NCBI GenBank assembly: GCA_021018815.1 | Contig: JAITYX010000007.1 | Location: forward strand, 2,729,001-2,793,000 | Origin: Talinum fruticosum | Taxonomy: Eukaryota > Streptophyta > Magnoliopsida > Caryophyllales > Talinaceae | Direction: 5' to 3' | DNA length: 64,000 nt | In this document: in pieces, positions 22,228-34,922 of the stretch | How the letters are laid out: each line of letters begins with the position of its first letter | Position numbering within the stretch: position 1 is the first letter of the stretch | Position numbers and translations under genes: made by a program | Notes under the pieces: generated by a model | Database searches by the model: none | The model's input: the letters and a program-made list of their open reading frames with translations, nothing else | Told to the model about the DNA's origin: nothing

Positions 22228-23530
22228 GTTCTCTTTACTTCTTTTTATGTTTCTTAATCTACTAAGCAAAAGCTTACAAACTATTCATTTTCTCCAAACT
22301 ATCACTATTTTTGGTGTGTTTGTTCTTGGTGCTTTTAGGGAGGAAAACCAACTTATATTTATAGGAATTTCAAACCAATAAAATTATGATACTTATCAAA
22401 TTGTTTCTAGGAAACTATAGGCTAAAACCATGCTCATTTTAAAAATTATGGCTAAACAAAACCATGGTTTTGAAAAATCCATGTGCTAGCTAAAACGATT
22501 GGCTTATATATATTTTTTTATTTACTTTTGCTTAATTACTAAGTATGCATTTGACTTGACTTGACTTGATTTTGACTTTAGCTTGACCAATTTTATATGA
22601 TTAGGTAAAACATGTTAACTAATCGATTACGATAAATTGGATATTTTGATGCATGTAAATTAGTCCAATGAACATATAATTCTAATTGTTTTTAGAAGTA
22701 TTAAGGCCAACAAAAATATTATACAACTAATTAAATCACATATTCAAATCAAATATTCATATGCAAGTGTTCATAATTGATCATATTTATTAAATTTATT
22801 TTTACCCTATTTATGTGGAGCATATGTATATGTTTAAGTGCGTTCATCGTGCCTTTTTTTAATAAAAGTTTTAAGGATGTAATATTTTTATTATTTAGAA
22901 TTGACATTTAATATTTAACCGAGTCATTTCACTAGTAACCTTATTTATCCAATATACACACAAATCATATGTTTGATCGACGATCTCCACAGATAGTTCG
23001 AGCCCCGCAAAAACAAACACTTATAAATTTCGAATTGAAGTGCACATGCTCGGTTTGGTTAGCCTAATCTGTTATTTAAGAAAATTAATAATATTAATTA
23101 CGGTGGTGTTGTTATAAGAAGCCTTCAAGAACATGAGGTCATCCGCTCAGTATCATCTTGCATATCAGTCATGCTCTTCGATTTTTATAGGTTTCCTACG
23201 ATTGAAACAATCACATAGAAAAAAGAAAATTAGTATTATAAACAAGTAAATAGTATAAGCTTTGTACTATTAAGTATTACAAATTTGAACATATTTTTTC
23301 AATGCAATCATAAACACTTTTAGCATTACCATCGCGCCAAGTCCTCCGATCGGTCTCATCGACCCTGGAATGGATCTCGAGAAATAACTCTGCAGCCAAA
23401 GAATTCCTTTTGTACTTTATTTCCTAATCATATATGTATAAATACTACCATTTAGATATTACTCGTAAAATGAAATTATAACAATTTCCATAGATATAAA
23501 AGTTGCGCTTGTGTAGTATTCAGTGCAGTG
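22228..23530. other. AT-rich DNA, no gene seen
   Basis: The first few hundred bases may continue the LTR-like sequence that starts at 15128. A TATA-like ATATTTATAGG lies near 22354. The remainder shows no frame, no terminal repeats and no structured repeat. Confidence 0.4.
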
Positions 23531-23786
23531 ATACTTTATGGGATGCTCGGTGAGTTGCAAAATATGTGCGTTAGAGTTTTAAATCTTACATATCAAAGAA
23601 GTTTAGGTGAAAAATTAAATACGAAACAACTAAAGAAGCAGAATATATTAAAATTTGGATACTTTATGGAATGCTGGTGAGTTGCAAAATATGTGCTTTA
23701 GAGTTTTAAATCTCACATATCAAAGAAATTTAGGTGAGAAATTAAATACGAAACAACTAAAGAAGCATAACATATTAAAATTTGGA
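23531..23786. repeat. 128-bp tandem duplication
   Basis: ATACTTTATGG(G/A)ATGCT starts at 23531 and 23659. The two copies match along their whole length with a few substitutions and indels. Function unknown. Confidence 0.9.
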
Positions 23787-24051
23787 TACTTAGCCATCAA
23801 AGATCATACCATACAGTTGTATTAATTGTATAACTCTCCTTCTTTGAGTCACAATTCAACACTCATCCCTCAAAAGCATGTAGCAAACCCAAAAGTTTGA
23901 GAGCATACAACAAGATAAAACTTCATCCATCAAGTAAACCATGGTTTAGTACATGTGAAAGCAAAATCTTTCCTTCATCAAATTTCTTATTGTTATCTTT
24001 GAACAAATGCAATACCTAGAAATAGAAACAAGAAGGCCACTAACTCACAAA
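23787..24051. other. spacer, no gene seen
   Basis: AT-rich unique DNA between two tandem duplications. No frame or repeat noted. Confidence 0.4.
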
Positions 24052-24204
24052 TCTATACTACATATAATAGCAATCTTTTCAAAAAGATGACATGGCGGTC
24101 CGAAAGTGAATTTAAGAGTTTCGTCCAATGAAAAAATAATAATTTGTCATTGAAAAAAAAAAAAGGTTTCTACTCATATATGGACTCTTTTTACTCCAAG
24201 CCAC

Positions 24205-24255
<51 letters not shown>
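24205..24255. repeat. (AAT)n microsatellite
   Basis: Uninterrupted run of about 17 AAT units, in the first 1.3-kb unit. Confidence 0.95.
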
Positions 24256-24258
<3 letters not shown>

Positions 24259-25514
24259 ATATATAATTTTTCAGAAAAATTAAACAAAATTAAAAATAAT
24301 AAAATAAAAACATAATCTTAAACAAAAAGTTAAACAAATAATAAAATGCACTAAATAAATATGAAATAAATAATTAAATTACCAAAATATTAAAACTATT
24401 TTCAGGACCTAATAGCCTAAAAACCTAAAATAAAAATGAAAAAACTAAATATATAAATTTATTAAATTAAAAACACGCTTTAACCTAAATTAGTAAATAA
24501 GTCTAAAAATTATCAAATCAGTTATATATTATAAAATTATCTAATCTTAATATGAAAATTAAATAATAATTAATCATCCTAATTAATTCATAAAAATATA
24601 AAACAGAAAATTAAAAAAATTAAGTAAAAAATTAATAAATAAAAAATATACAAAATTATATAATAAATTAAATAAAAAATCTGAAAAAATATATAATTAA
24701 TCTAAAATTCAAAAATATTTTTTATAGTTTTTAGAAAAATTAAACAGAATTAAAAATAATAAATTAAAAATATAATCTTAAACAGAAAGTAAAACAAATA
24801 ATAAACTGCACTAAATAAATGAGAAAATAAATAATTAAATTACCAGAATATTAAAATTATTTTTGGACCTGAATATATCCTAAACACCTAAAATCAAAAT
24901 AAAATTACTAAATTAGAAAAAAAATTTAAAAATTATCAAATCAATTATAAAAACTAAGAAAATTAATACTAAGAGATTACAAAGACTCTAACTAAACCCT
25001 ATAATAATATAAAAATAAAATTAATCAAAGAAGACTAATTTTTATTCTAACTTCTAACAAACTGACTAAAAAATAGCAAAAACGAACAAAAAATAATCTG
25101 AAAATTAAAATATATTAAGACATGAAATAAAATTAATATATATAGTTATGTATTTATTTATTTATTTAGGATTTGAATTGTATATTATCTCTCATTTATT
25201 TTTATGTATATTGATATGCAATATTATTTTGGGCTTGAAATATAATAATTTTGCCTAACATTATTAATTTTTTATTGTTGATGGTGTTTTTTGACTTGAT
25301 GCCATAAAATTGTATTAGCTCAAAATATGTTTATTATAAGAATTTATACACTATATAATGCCAATCTTTTCAAAAAGATGACATGGCGGTATGAGAGTGA
25401 ATTTATGAGTTTCGTCCAATAAAAAATAATAATTTATCATTGAAAACAAATAGGTTTCCACTCATATATGGACTCTTTTTTACTCCATGCCAAAAGAAAT
25501 ATTATAACAATAAC

Positions 25515-25516
25515 AA

Positions 25517-25597
<81 letters not shown>
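25515..25597. repeat. (AAT)n microsatellite, interrupted
   Basis: About 27 AAT-type units with one interruption (ACT), at the matching position of the second 1.3-kb unit. It is longer than its partner, as expected of an unstable microsatellite. Confidence 0.95.
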
Positions 25598-25598
<1 letters not shown>

Positions 25599-26716
25599 AT
25601 ATAATTTTTCAGAAAAATTAAACAAAATTAAAAATAATAAAATAAAAACATAATCTTAAACAAAAAGTTAAACAAATAATAAAATGCACTAAATAAATAC
25701 AAAAATAATTAATTAAATTACCAAAATATTAAAACTATTTTATGGACCTAATAGCCTAAAAACCTAAAATAAAAATAAAAAACTAAAATTATAAATTTAT
25801 TAAATTAAAAACATGCTTTAACCTAAATTAATAAATAAGTCTAAAAATTATCAAATCAGTTATATATTATAAAATTATTTAATACTAATATAAAAATTAA
25901 TTAATAATTAATCCTCCTAATTAGTTCATAAAAATATAAACTAGAAAATAAAAACAAAACTAAGTAGAAAATTAATAAATAATAAATATACAAAATCATA
26001 TAGTAAATTAAATCAAAAATCTGAAAAATATAAAAGTAACCTAAAACCCAAAAATATTTTTTATAATTTTCCGGAAAAATTAAACAGAATTAAAAATAAT
26101 AAAATAAAAATATAATCTTAAATAGAAAGTAAAACAAATAATAAACTACACTAAATAAATAAAAAAATAAATAATTAAATTACCAGAATATTAAAATTAA
26201 TTTTTGGACCGGAATATATCCTAAACACCTAAAATCAAAATGAGATTACTAAATTTATAAATTTATTAAATTAAAGAACTACTTTAACCTAAATTAGAAA
26301 AAATCTAAAAATTATCAAATCAGTTATAAAAACTAAGAAAATTAATACTAACAGATTAAAAAGATTCTAACTAAACCCTATAATAATATAAAAATAAAAT
26401 TAACTGAAGAAGACTAATTTTATTCTAACTTCTAACAAACCGACTAAAAAATAACAAACGAAAAGAAAAATAATCTGAAAATTAAAATATATTAAGACAT
26501 AAAATAAAATTAATATATATAGTTATGTATTTATTTATTTAGGATTTGAATTGTATATTAGCTCTCATTTATTTTTATGTATATTGTATGCAATATTATT
26601 TTGAGCCCGAAATATAATAATTTTGTCTAACATTATTAGTTTTTCATTGTTGATGGTGTTTTCCGACTTGGTGTCATAAAATTGTATTAGTTTAAAATAT
26701 ATTTATTATAAGAATT

Positions 26717-29700
26717 TTAAAATTAAAATCAACAGGAACATGTTATAAAAATAATATTTAAATATTTAACTATCTCGAGGAAGCAATTTAGTTATTACCT
26801 TCATCCTATGTAAAGAATGATTTAATAAACCTTAATAAATTATAAATTAATATAATAAAAATATAACAACTACATATATACTTGATATTAATAATTAAAA
26901 ATGCCTACAAGATAGAAAATTATGATTCAAACATGTTGTGGAATAAAACATAATGAATAAAAAGTGAGGAATTATATTGCTTCACTCGTAATTTGTGTAC
27001 TTTAAGTTCGTAATTTATGTTATGTTTTTAGGATTGCAAACTTAATATGCCAACTTTTATTAAGCCCATAGGACTTTGAATAAATTCATTTGTCTCAAAA
27101 TTTTTGTACAACATACATATCATTTTTTTTTTTTTGTTACAAATACGAGTTTATTTTAGTTTCTTCCTAGCATGTCTATCTCGTGACTTATTAGTGACAA
27201 ATATATTTAAATCATATCTGTTACTATTGTAAGTTTTCTAAATTATTAAAAGACGAGTATTTGCCGTCAAACCTCCCTTCCATCTTGAAATAGAACTTCA
27301 TGTTACTCTTATTATGTTAATTAATTGAGAGGAAGAGTTGTGTCTCGAGGGAAGCAATTGGTTGTTAATCGAGTAAAACATGTATTTATAAAATCTCAAT
27401 TGTATCAATATTTTTACCCCATTGATTCACTACTAAAATCACGAACAATTTTCAATATAAGTACAAAACATAGGTGATTTTATTACCCTACGCCGCAAAA
27501 TTGACCTATCATGCCCTTTAATATGATACAAATTACCTATTAATGTTAAATATATTTGGATCACTTCTATCATTATAATATTTTTCACTATTAATCTCAA
27601 TATAAGTAGTTATTATATGTTTAATTATCTATAACGGATAAATCATTGTATTCACCTTATAATTTTAAAAAACGAGATCCCATTATGGGTATATGTATAC
27701 TTTTTTAAGAATTCGTATAATATTTAAGTCAATGATGTTTTAGTAGGTTGGTTGCATATAAATATTTATCTAGGCATCTATTAAGTTAAATTAGTATTGA
27801 CTTTGTAAAGAGTTATGAGTTATAAGTTTGATATTCTTTTATTGATTTGATGTACTTTGTATTGTAATATTAATTTGTGACATAATGATATTTATTGTCA
27901 TCTATAGGTCATCTAGCTCAATATCTACCAATCATATATTATTCCTTTTTCTACTAATATTTACCTTTTGATACCCAAACATATTGTCACACTATTTCTA
28001 TAACTATATGAGTTAGGATTATTTAAATTTTTTGATTCTTAAAGGGGCTTGACTTCTTAATATTCCAAATCATGTGTGTAATCTTAAAACCTTGATGATA
28101 TTTTTTAATATTCTTTTTTATTTATTATTTTACATTATTTATTTATTCTTTTGAAATTTAGAATGATTGGAAGATGAATGTGCGCTGGGGTCTAATGATT
28201 TTTATGTGTTGAGTTCTCGATAACTTTGATGAGTCACGAAAGCGTTTTCGTTATGAGGGGATAACATGTATAAGAATGTTGTTGAAAGTGAAATCATTCA
28301 ATAAAATCAAATGATAGAGAAAAAGAAACTCACAAGTACAACATCGCTGCGTAATTCAATAATTTCTTAAGTTATATATTGTACAACATTATCATGCAGT
28401 GTATAGCACGAGTCCGGATTAGTATAGAACATAAGCTCAAACTTAACCAGAACTCTTGAAAAAGAAGCTTCAAGTAAGAAGGCATATTTACTCACCAATT
28501 TCCTAGCCCACATTGAAGCCGAGATGGACCCTTCCCGTAAGTTCTATAATACATCCAATCTCAATTTGAATCCATATGTATCAAGTTTCAAACTGCTGAA
28601 TAAATAATGTTTCTACAAATATGAATTCAGTAAGTCATGAAGATATTCATATTTCAGGTGCAGATAAATAGAAACTACTAATATTCAATATAAACACAAT
28701 AATAATTAATCCACTAAAAATAAAGAAAAAAACTTCCAATATGAAGTTTAGGTTTGCCCCCTAAATATTGAATGGCCTATTTTTATTTTCTTTGTCTGAT
28801 ATTTTTCTTTCTTTTCATAATTCAAAGCCAAAAGAGAAAAAGAACGAAGTGTTTATTGTTGAGGCTGCCTAAATATCATTTCAATGTAAATGCATGTCTC
28901 AGTCTTTCTTTCAATAATAATATTAGAAAACCAACAATGGAAAACAAATGCTCAGTTGACCACAAATGCTGAAATAAATCAGCTACTATCCACATATGCA
29001 TAGACAACAAAAAGAAAGATAGATAGAGAGCTAACCAAGAGTTAAAAAAAAATAGAGGCTTGCTTCTTGTTTCCCGGAGTTAGTCTCTGTCCAATTTCAA
29101 CAAACAAATTTAAGTAATCACCCAAAACTGTAACTACACATAATTGTAGACAAGGCAGAAAAGCACGTTTACTCAAATTTCATTGAAGGCCGAATAGATC
29201 GCCGAAGCAGATGGTGAGAGATTGTTATGGACGTCTGTATTGTCGGAAAACCAAAATCCAACTCAATTGAGCCTAATAAATCGAGTAAACTATACCAAGA
29301 TTGTTTTGGTCCCACAACTCGTTACATACTTTGATAATACTAACCTATTTTGGTTTACATCTCACAACTTTCAAGTGAGGTGTGAGATAATTCCACTCGT
29401 TATAAAATTGTAATCAAACCAAAAAAAAAAGGGTAAAAAAAAATTAGTGAATTTTTCTGGTATACATTTACACAGTCATAACATCAGGGCGAAACATGAA
29501 ATATAATAACAGGCCCACCTAAACCGGGCAAAATCAAAGGCCAAGCTAGAGCAAGGCACAAACCATCATCAACACCTTTTCATGCGTCAAATATGGAAAA
29601 GCAAACAAAATGAATTTTATACCTTTATAAATCATGACGAATGGTTATTAGCATTGGCATTATGAAATAAATATTGTTAAGTATCCATATAGTTTTCGCA

Positions 29701-30529
29701 AATCTTCCATTACCAAAGGGATACATCATTTAAGCTCTTTTCTATTTGCATTCACAGATGAAGGCGAAGCTCAGAGACCTACAACACCGACGAAATTTCC
29801 TCAAGAGAAAAAGCTGCCAAAAGAAGAAGAAATTAAAGTTTTAAGTGGCAGAGACACTTTCACCCTTAGGCCAAACTAATTTTAAGAAACAGTTTATTTT
29901 TGGATCAAAAATTTTAAATTATAGGTAATTAGACATTTTTAAATTTAACCCAAAAACATTGGATACCCTTGTTTCAGATTCGTGACTCCGCCCCTTTAAT
30001 TCACCTAAATTTGGTGCCGAGAACCTTATATTGCAAATCTGAAGGTGGTGATATACAATTCCTACAGTTAAAGTAATCCATTGTCTTTTTCATGTATTTA
30101 TAATCCCGTAAGAAATTACAATGCAGTAATTTATGACTTAAGGTGTTCTTAATATTTATTGTATATACTACAACGTACCACCTTTAAAATACATTGACAA
30201 ATCGTCGGCTATTTGGGCTCATGATGAGAATGAGGACGGTATACGTAATTGATTTATAGGAGTGCTTAATAGATATATTTGATTAATAAAATTTATTATC
30301 ATTTTATTACAGAATTCTTAATTATGCGGTTATATAATTTTGAAAAATATTACTAATAATAGCTAAATTATATCTTGAAACTTTGAAATAAATAGAGTGA
30401 TTAATATGAATATAACATAATATAGAGTTTAATTTACAAGAATAAAATGATCTTTTCCATTAAGAATAAGATGATTGAAATACATAAATCACTATTTATT
30501 ACTTTAACTAAGTTTTAAATTAAGAACTA

Positions 30530-30530
<1 letters not shown>
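26717..30530. other. AT-rich intergenic region, no supported gene
   Basis: Nearly 4 kb with only short scattered frames. A small plus-strand block at 29754-29843, preceded by a CACAG acceptor-like site, reads KAKLRDLQHRRNFLKRKS, but no partner exon or domain was identified. A hAT-like short segment may span 29846-29996 (GTGGCAGAGAC...ACTCCGCCCC), without a convincing target duplication. Otherwise nothing seen. Confidence 0.45.

Positions 30531-30561
<31 letters not shown>
30531..30561. repeat. (TA)n microsatellite
   Basis: Uninterrupted TA run of about 15 units. Confidence 0.95.
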
Positions 30562-30564
<3 letters not shown>

Positions 30565-31561
30565 GGTGTAAATTCAATCTTTGCTCTTTTATTATGTGCT
30601 TCCATTAAAGTTTGTAACAGAACAAGCTTCATGATACTTTGGCGGTATATGTAACTCCATCAATCGAGATTGTTCACATATATGGGTAAGTGTCCAAGCC
30701 CCAAGCCTTCACATTTTCGTTTCCCAATTATATGGCAATTAAAGTCCCTAGTTGGATTCGGATGCAGGCCAAGGAGTTGGCTAAACAAGGTGTCAAACAG
30801 GCTACAGCACTTCGGCAAACCAGTTATATATAGATAGGAACATTTACTCCAAAGAATATTTTCAGTACAGATATTTTTATATGCGCTGTTGCTAGGAATA
30901 AATTTAACGAATTTACAGCAGTTTAGAAGCAAATTAATTAGGATATAAATATTTAAAAAGTAATTATGATAATTGGCATTTTTATTTGTATTAATACATA
31001 AGTAAATCTTTATTTAATAAAGAAAAAAAGTCAAAGTCAAATCTTCAACTCCGGTGTCCACATCAGCCACTTCACTTGCCACATCATCACTCCACTGGGT
31101 CACAACTCCTTAATCCGATGATATTCGACTAATATTAAATAAGATTAAAAATTCATACTATTGACGTAAAAAAAATATTTGTGTTATTTTAATCAAATAC
31201 CCCCAAAATTTATATTATACTTTCATCCAAAAATTCTTAATTAATATTTATATCTCTCCCCATAATAATGATCTAATAACTTTCTTTATCATCTCTCTCT
31301 ATATATAATATACATATATATTATAATAATTTTTCACAACTGATCAACTTCATAATTTTTTTTTGATAGAACAAGTTCATAATTCAACTCTTTTGGTTGG
31401 GGGAAAATTATTTTTTAGAAAATAATTTTTATGGACAAATAATTTTTATTGAAAATCATTTTTCACATATATTTTTCTTTGTTTGGTAGAATGAAAAATA
31501 ATTTTTTAAAAGTTTATTTTTTATTGTTTGATAGGTAGGAAATTAATAACATTTTCCTAAA
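30562..31561. other. intergenic region, no gene seen
   Basis: AT-rich DNA with short open frames only. Around 31390-31450 the DNA has AAAATTATTTTTTAGAAAATAATTTTT, similar to the ends of the MITE at 34923, and may be a decayed relative. Confidence 0.4.
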
Positions 31562-31675
31562 TCCCAAACCTTAAATATCCAAACCCTAAACCCTAAATCC
31601 TATGCTCTAAACCTCATACCTAAACCCAAAAACACTAAACCCCATACCCTAAACCCTAACTCCAAACCCTCCCCA
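31562..31675. repeat. degenerate interstitial telomere-type repeats
   Basis: Variants of CCCTAAA, the Arabidopsis-type plant telomere unit, are packed together: AAACCCTAAACCCTAAATCC near 31581 and ACCCTAAACCCTAACTCC near 31647, with diverged units between. Perfect units are few, so this is an old or degenerate tract rather than a functional telomere. Confidence 0.75.
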
Positions 31676-31854
31676 AAACAAAGGAAACTAATAATGTTTC
31701 CTAAAAATCAAACAAAAAAAGAAATCAAAGTTATCCAAAAAGTATGAAAATGCATAAAATCAAAGAAACCCTTATTATATGACATGTCGGACCTATTATT
31801 ATTCGGAAGAAACTTTGCATAAACTTTACCAAGGGCATGTTCAAAGTTACATAC

Positions 31855-32046
31855 AAAACACACATAAACAGAAACATAAACATAAACAAACATAAAAAGA
31901 GCAGAAACTAACATAAATGAATAGACATGAACATAAATGAACAGTAAATAAGTTGTTAAATAAGAAATGAACATAAATGAACGAACATAAATGAACATAA
32001 AACATAAATAAACATAAAAGAACATAAACGAACATAAAACATAAAT
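31855..32046. repeat. AACATAAA / AACATAAATG simple-sequence array
   Basis: Many units of AACATAAA with TGAAC or CGAAC joints, of irregular 8-14 bp spacing. Its reverse complement yields spurious Phe/Tyr/Val-rich frames. Confidence 0.85.
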
Positions 32047-32289
32047 AGATTCTATTTTTTATGTAAAGTTGAACATGCCCTAAATACTTACATTGTACAA
32101 GTGAGATTCAAAGTGTTAGTGTTTTGGTGATATGGCAACCTTAAATCCTCAAACTTAAAAACTCTCATCGCATTTGCCCTAAAGAGAATCAATCTTTTTT
32201 TCTTTCCATATAATAATCTTTATAATATTGATAGTATCATATATTGGTTCATGTCTAATAATACTGAAAAGTAGCATATATATAGGGTG

Positions 32290-32623
32290 TAGGGTTGTAC
32301 TGAAAATCCGGCTCAATGACATATCGACTGAGCTCAATTTGGCTCGATTTAGGTTTTTTTATTTTTTCGAAAAATACTCGTGTAGAGAGTATAAAATTAA
32401 CACAAAATCACCAAAAAGTCAATCGAACCCTTATTTCTTGAATCTAATATAAAAATATAGAATTTAACTTCGATTATGTCCTTAAATTTAGAAAATTTTT
32501 AAAACAAAAACAAAAATCGAGTTGAGTTCGAGCCAAGCCTTGTCATTATAGATTTGGCGAGCTTCGAGCACAACTAAAATCTGATCAAGCCAAGCTTGAC
32601 GACTTGGCTCGTTTACAACCCTA
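32290..32623. mobile_element. hAT-type MITE with perfect 8-bp target duplication
   Basis: Left end TAGGGTTGTAC and right end (reverse complement) TAGGGTTGTAAACG form terminal inverted repeats. ATAGGGTG flanks both sides exactly, at 32282-32289 and 32624-32631. Length is 334 bp. The interior is rich in CGAGC/GGCTCG motifs and non-coding. Eight-bp duplications are the signature of hAT transposases, which must have acted in trans. Confidence 0.88.
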
Positions 32624-32631
32624 ATAGGGTG

Positions 32632-33279
32632 CAAACTGAAATTATGTAGAATGGGGAAAAGATTTACGTTGATTTTTAAAAAAAATTGATCCTTGGAGGG
32701 ATGGGAGCTTGATCTCCTTGAAGTGAGGGCTTTAACTTCCCTTATTTTGGGAAGGATTTGAAACTCCTACTTTTTTTAATCCCCCTCCCAAAAAAAAAAA
32801 TTCCAACTCAATAGCTGAGAAACGAACTTGAAATAGGTTTTAAGTTTCATTTCATTTATCACATACCAAATCGTGAGATCAAGTAGGATGGAGATCCATA
32901 TTGACAATAACTAAGTCAAAAGAAATTAGTGACATAATACCCTGGCAAGGAGCCACAATACAGGTAAGCAACCAACCCAAGCATCGGAAGGGAAAGTAGG
33001 AAGATGAAATAGAGAGAGATGGGTAGAAACCGTACTCGATTTGAAGCCAACTAGCCCAAAAGAGGGAGAGAAATACCTGGATCGGATGGGAATACGTAGA
33101 TATGTTGTCGTAAAAACAGCCATACCAAGGAATATAGTGGCATTGCGTTTGATCCAATCGCGAAATTGAGAAACACAACAAGCGATCGACCAGCCGTCGT
33201 GGTGAATTAAGAGGAAATCGGCAGATCGATGAAAGAAAAACGGCCAAACTAGGGGCTCCGGACGGGATCGCATTTGCCA
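32632..33279. other. spacer, no supported gene
   Basis: Minus-strand frames of 115-133 aa exist at about 32880-33280 but overlap each other in different frames and carry no domain. The plus strand could be upstream LINE sequence, but no motif supports it before 33280. Confidence 0.4.
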
Positions 33280-34880
33280 ATCAAAAGTAAAGGGAAGGTT
33301 AGGCCTTCATAAAGCGTAAGACATTAATATCGCTTTTCAATGCAAACTTATTTGGAAATTACTTAAAGAACCGGATAATTTGTGGTCTCAACACATGATT
33401 GTGAAATATGGTACACAAGGGGAGTTGTTCTCAAGAAAACCAAGAAACACAGATTCTCGGGTTTGGAAGTCTTTGTCCAAAAATTTTGAGTTATTTAATA
33501 AAGGTATCAAATGGAAAATTGGTAATGAGAAAGATATTTTCTTCCGGACCGACACTTGGTGTCTTAATCGGAGTATAATCCAAGCTATAGGGTATAATCC
33601 GACCACTCTTGATTTACAAACCAAAGTGAGCGATTTTATTACTAATAACAATAGCTAGAACATCCCTAAGTTGAATGCTATCTTACCACCAAATGTGGTG
33701 GATACTATTAGAAGTTTACCATTACCGGTCAACCCCACTCGCAAATGAAAGATGTTGGGACATATCGGGTAGTGGGTTGTTCTCTACAAAAACGGCTACT
33801 AGATTGGCATAAAATAATCTTGACCATAAAACATGGGATAGTCATTAGATTTGAAAAACCTGCATCCCACCAAAGATTAAAATCTTCCGGTGGCAATTTC
33901 ATGAGGGAATTCCACTTAGGAAGAGGTTAACTAACAGAGAAATTCAAATTGACTCCATTTGTAAGATTTGCAACTCTCATGATGAGACATATAACCACCT
34001 TTTTGTCCTATGTCCTCATACATACCTAGTATGAGGCTACAACTACAAACCATCATTGGATTCATCATATCAACTTCATCTCCCACATCCTTGATGGTAA
34101 AGGTATTCTCCAGCGGCAAGATCTTCACTCCAACCAAATCAACCGCATAGGGTTCTTATTTTCATTTGGAGCATTTGGAAGGAGAAAATGCCCTCATCTT
34201 CAACAATGAAGAGTTTAATCACATCGGATTCATTATTAGGGCAAAGAGGGCGTTTGCGAATGGACTTCAAGGATGAAAAATTCACCTAAAGGTCTCTACA
34301 CTACAAATAACCACCCCGTGGCAAAACAAGTGCATCTTATCAAATGGAATAGACCTTTGCAGGGTTGGATCAAGCTTAATTTTGACGGATTAGTCGATAA
34401 TAGTAAGGCAGACTATGGAATTTATTCTACGAAATGAGGAAGGCAGCATGGTGAGTGCGGGAGCAAGCACATTTGGGACAAACTTCTATTATAGTTGCTG
34501 GAACTAGTATACTCGGGTTTGGTATACAGGAAGCTCTCAAAGCTAAAGTTCGGAGACTCTAAATAGACGAAGACAACAAAATCATTGTTGATGCAAGTCA
34601 AAGGTATTATTCAGCCACCATGGCAAGTCGACTTCATTATTCAAGACATCGTTCGTCTTATGAGGAATTTCACAAGTTACAACATTAATCATATTTTTAG
34701 ATAAGCTAACAATGCAACTGATTGGTTAGCACATTTGGGGCACTCAGTCCCTCATCCTACTACTTGGGGTTGTTCCCCCTCTCCAGCTTCTTTTGTCTAT
34801 TATCGTTAATAATAATTTAGGTAGAATACTTGTGAGAAGGGTTACCTAAGTTTGAATGTGTACTCCCTTTTAGCCTTTGA
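33280..34880 (+). pseudogene. 3' part of an L1-type LINE (reverse transcriptase C-end, RNase H)
   Basis: The plus strand starts in the tail of LINE reverse transcriptase (CQSKVKGRLGL near 33275). It continues with RVWKSLSKNFELFNKGIKW and a trp-rich linker (33380-33658). The zf-RVT zinc-binding domain lies at 33905-34030 (DSICKICNSHDETYNHLF). An RNase H-like domain lies at about 34365-34760 (IKLNFDG). Stops and shifts separate the blocks and the whole 5' half, including endonuclease, is missing, as is usual for 5'-truncated LINE copies. A short A-run at 34878-34886 may be the residual poly(A) tail. Confidence 0.8.
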
Positions 34881-34922
34881 AAAAAAAATACCAAACATGT
34901 TATGAAACTATTTGTTGCATTA

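Larger units (their letters stand above)
24052..26716. repeat. hierarchical AT-rich tandem duplication (1.3 kb units)
   Basis: Two units, about 24052-25345 and 25346-26716, match along their length. Each opens with an A/T start, then GC-AATCTTTTCAAAAAGATGACATGGCGGT, then an (AAT)n run. Within each unit a segment of roughly 460 bp is itself repeated (for example near 24260 and 24730), so there are four related sub-units. The start TCTATACTAC at 24052 looks like a plant Helitron 5' end. No Rep/helicase gene or matching 3' end was found. No coding potential beyond microsatellite poly-Ile frames. Confidence 0.85.

Noticed and set aside
25437..25653. Poly-isoleucine frames on both strands
   Set aside because: Translation of an (AAT)n microsatellite.
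29846..29996. Possible hAT-like MITE (GTGGCAGAGAC...ACTCCGCCCC)
   Set aside because: Ends resemble hAT ends, but no 8-bp target duplication could be matched.
30660..30932. 90-residue minus-strand frame and a short plus-strand frame starting MAIKVPSW
   Set aside because: No recognisable domain, no splice partners, no upstream signals; could not be supported.
31708..32035. Phe/Tyr/Val-rich minus-strand frames that look like membrane proteins
   Set aside because: They are the antisense translation of the AACATAAA array.
32879..33280. Minus-strand frames of 115 and 133 residues
   Set aside because: They overlap in different frames without any domain; the neighbouring real signal (LINE) is on the plus strand.
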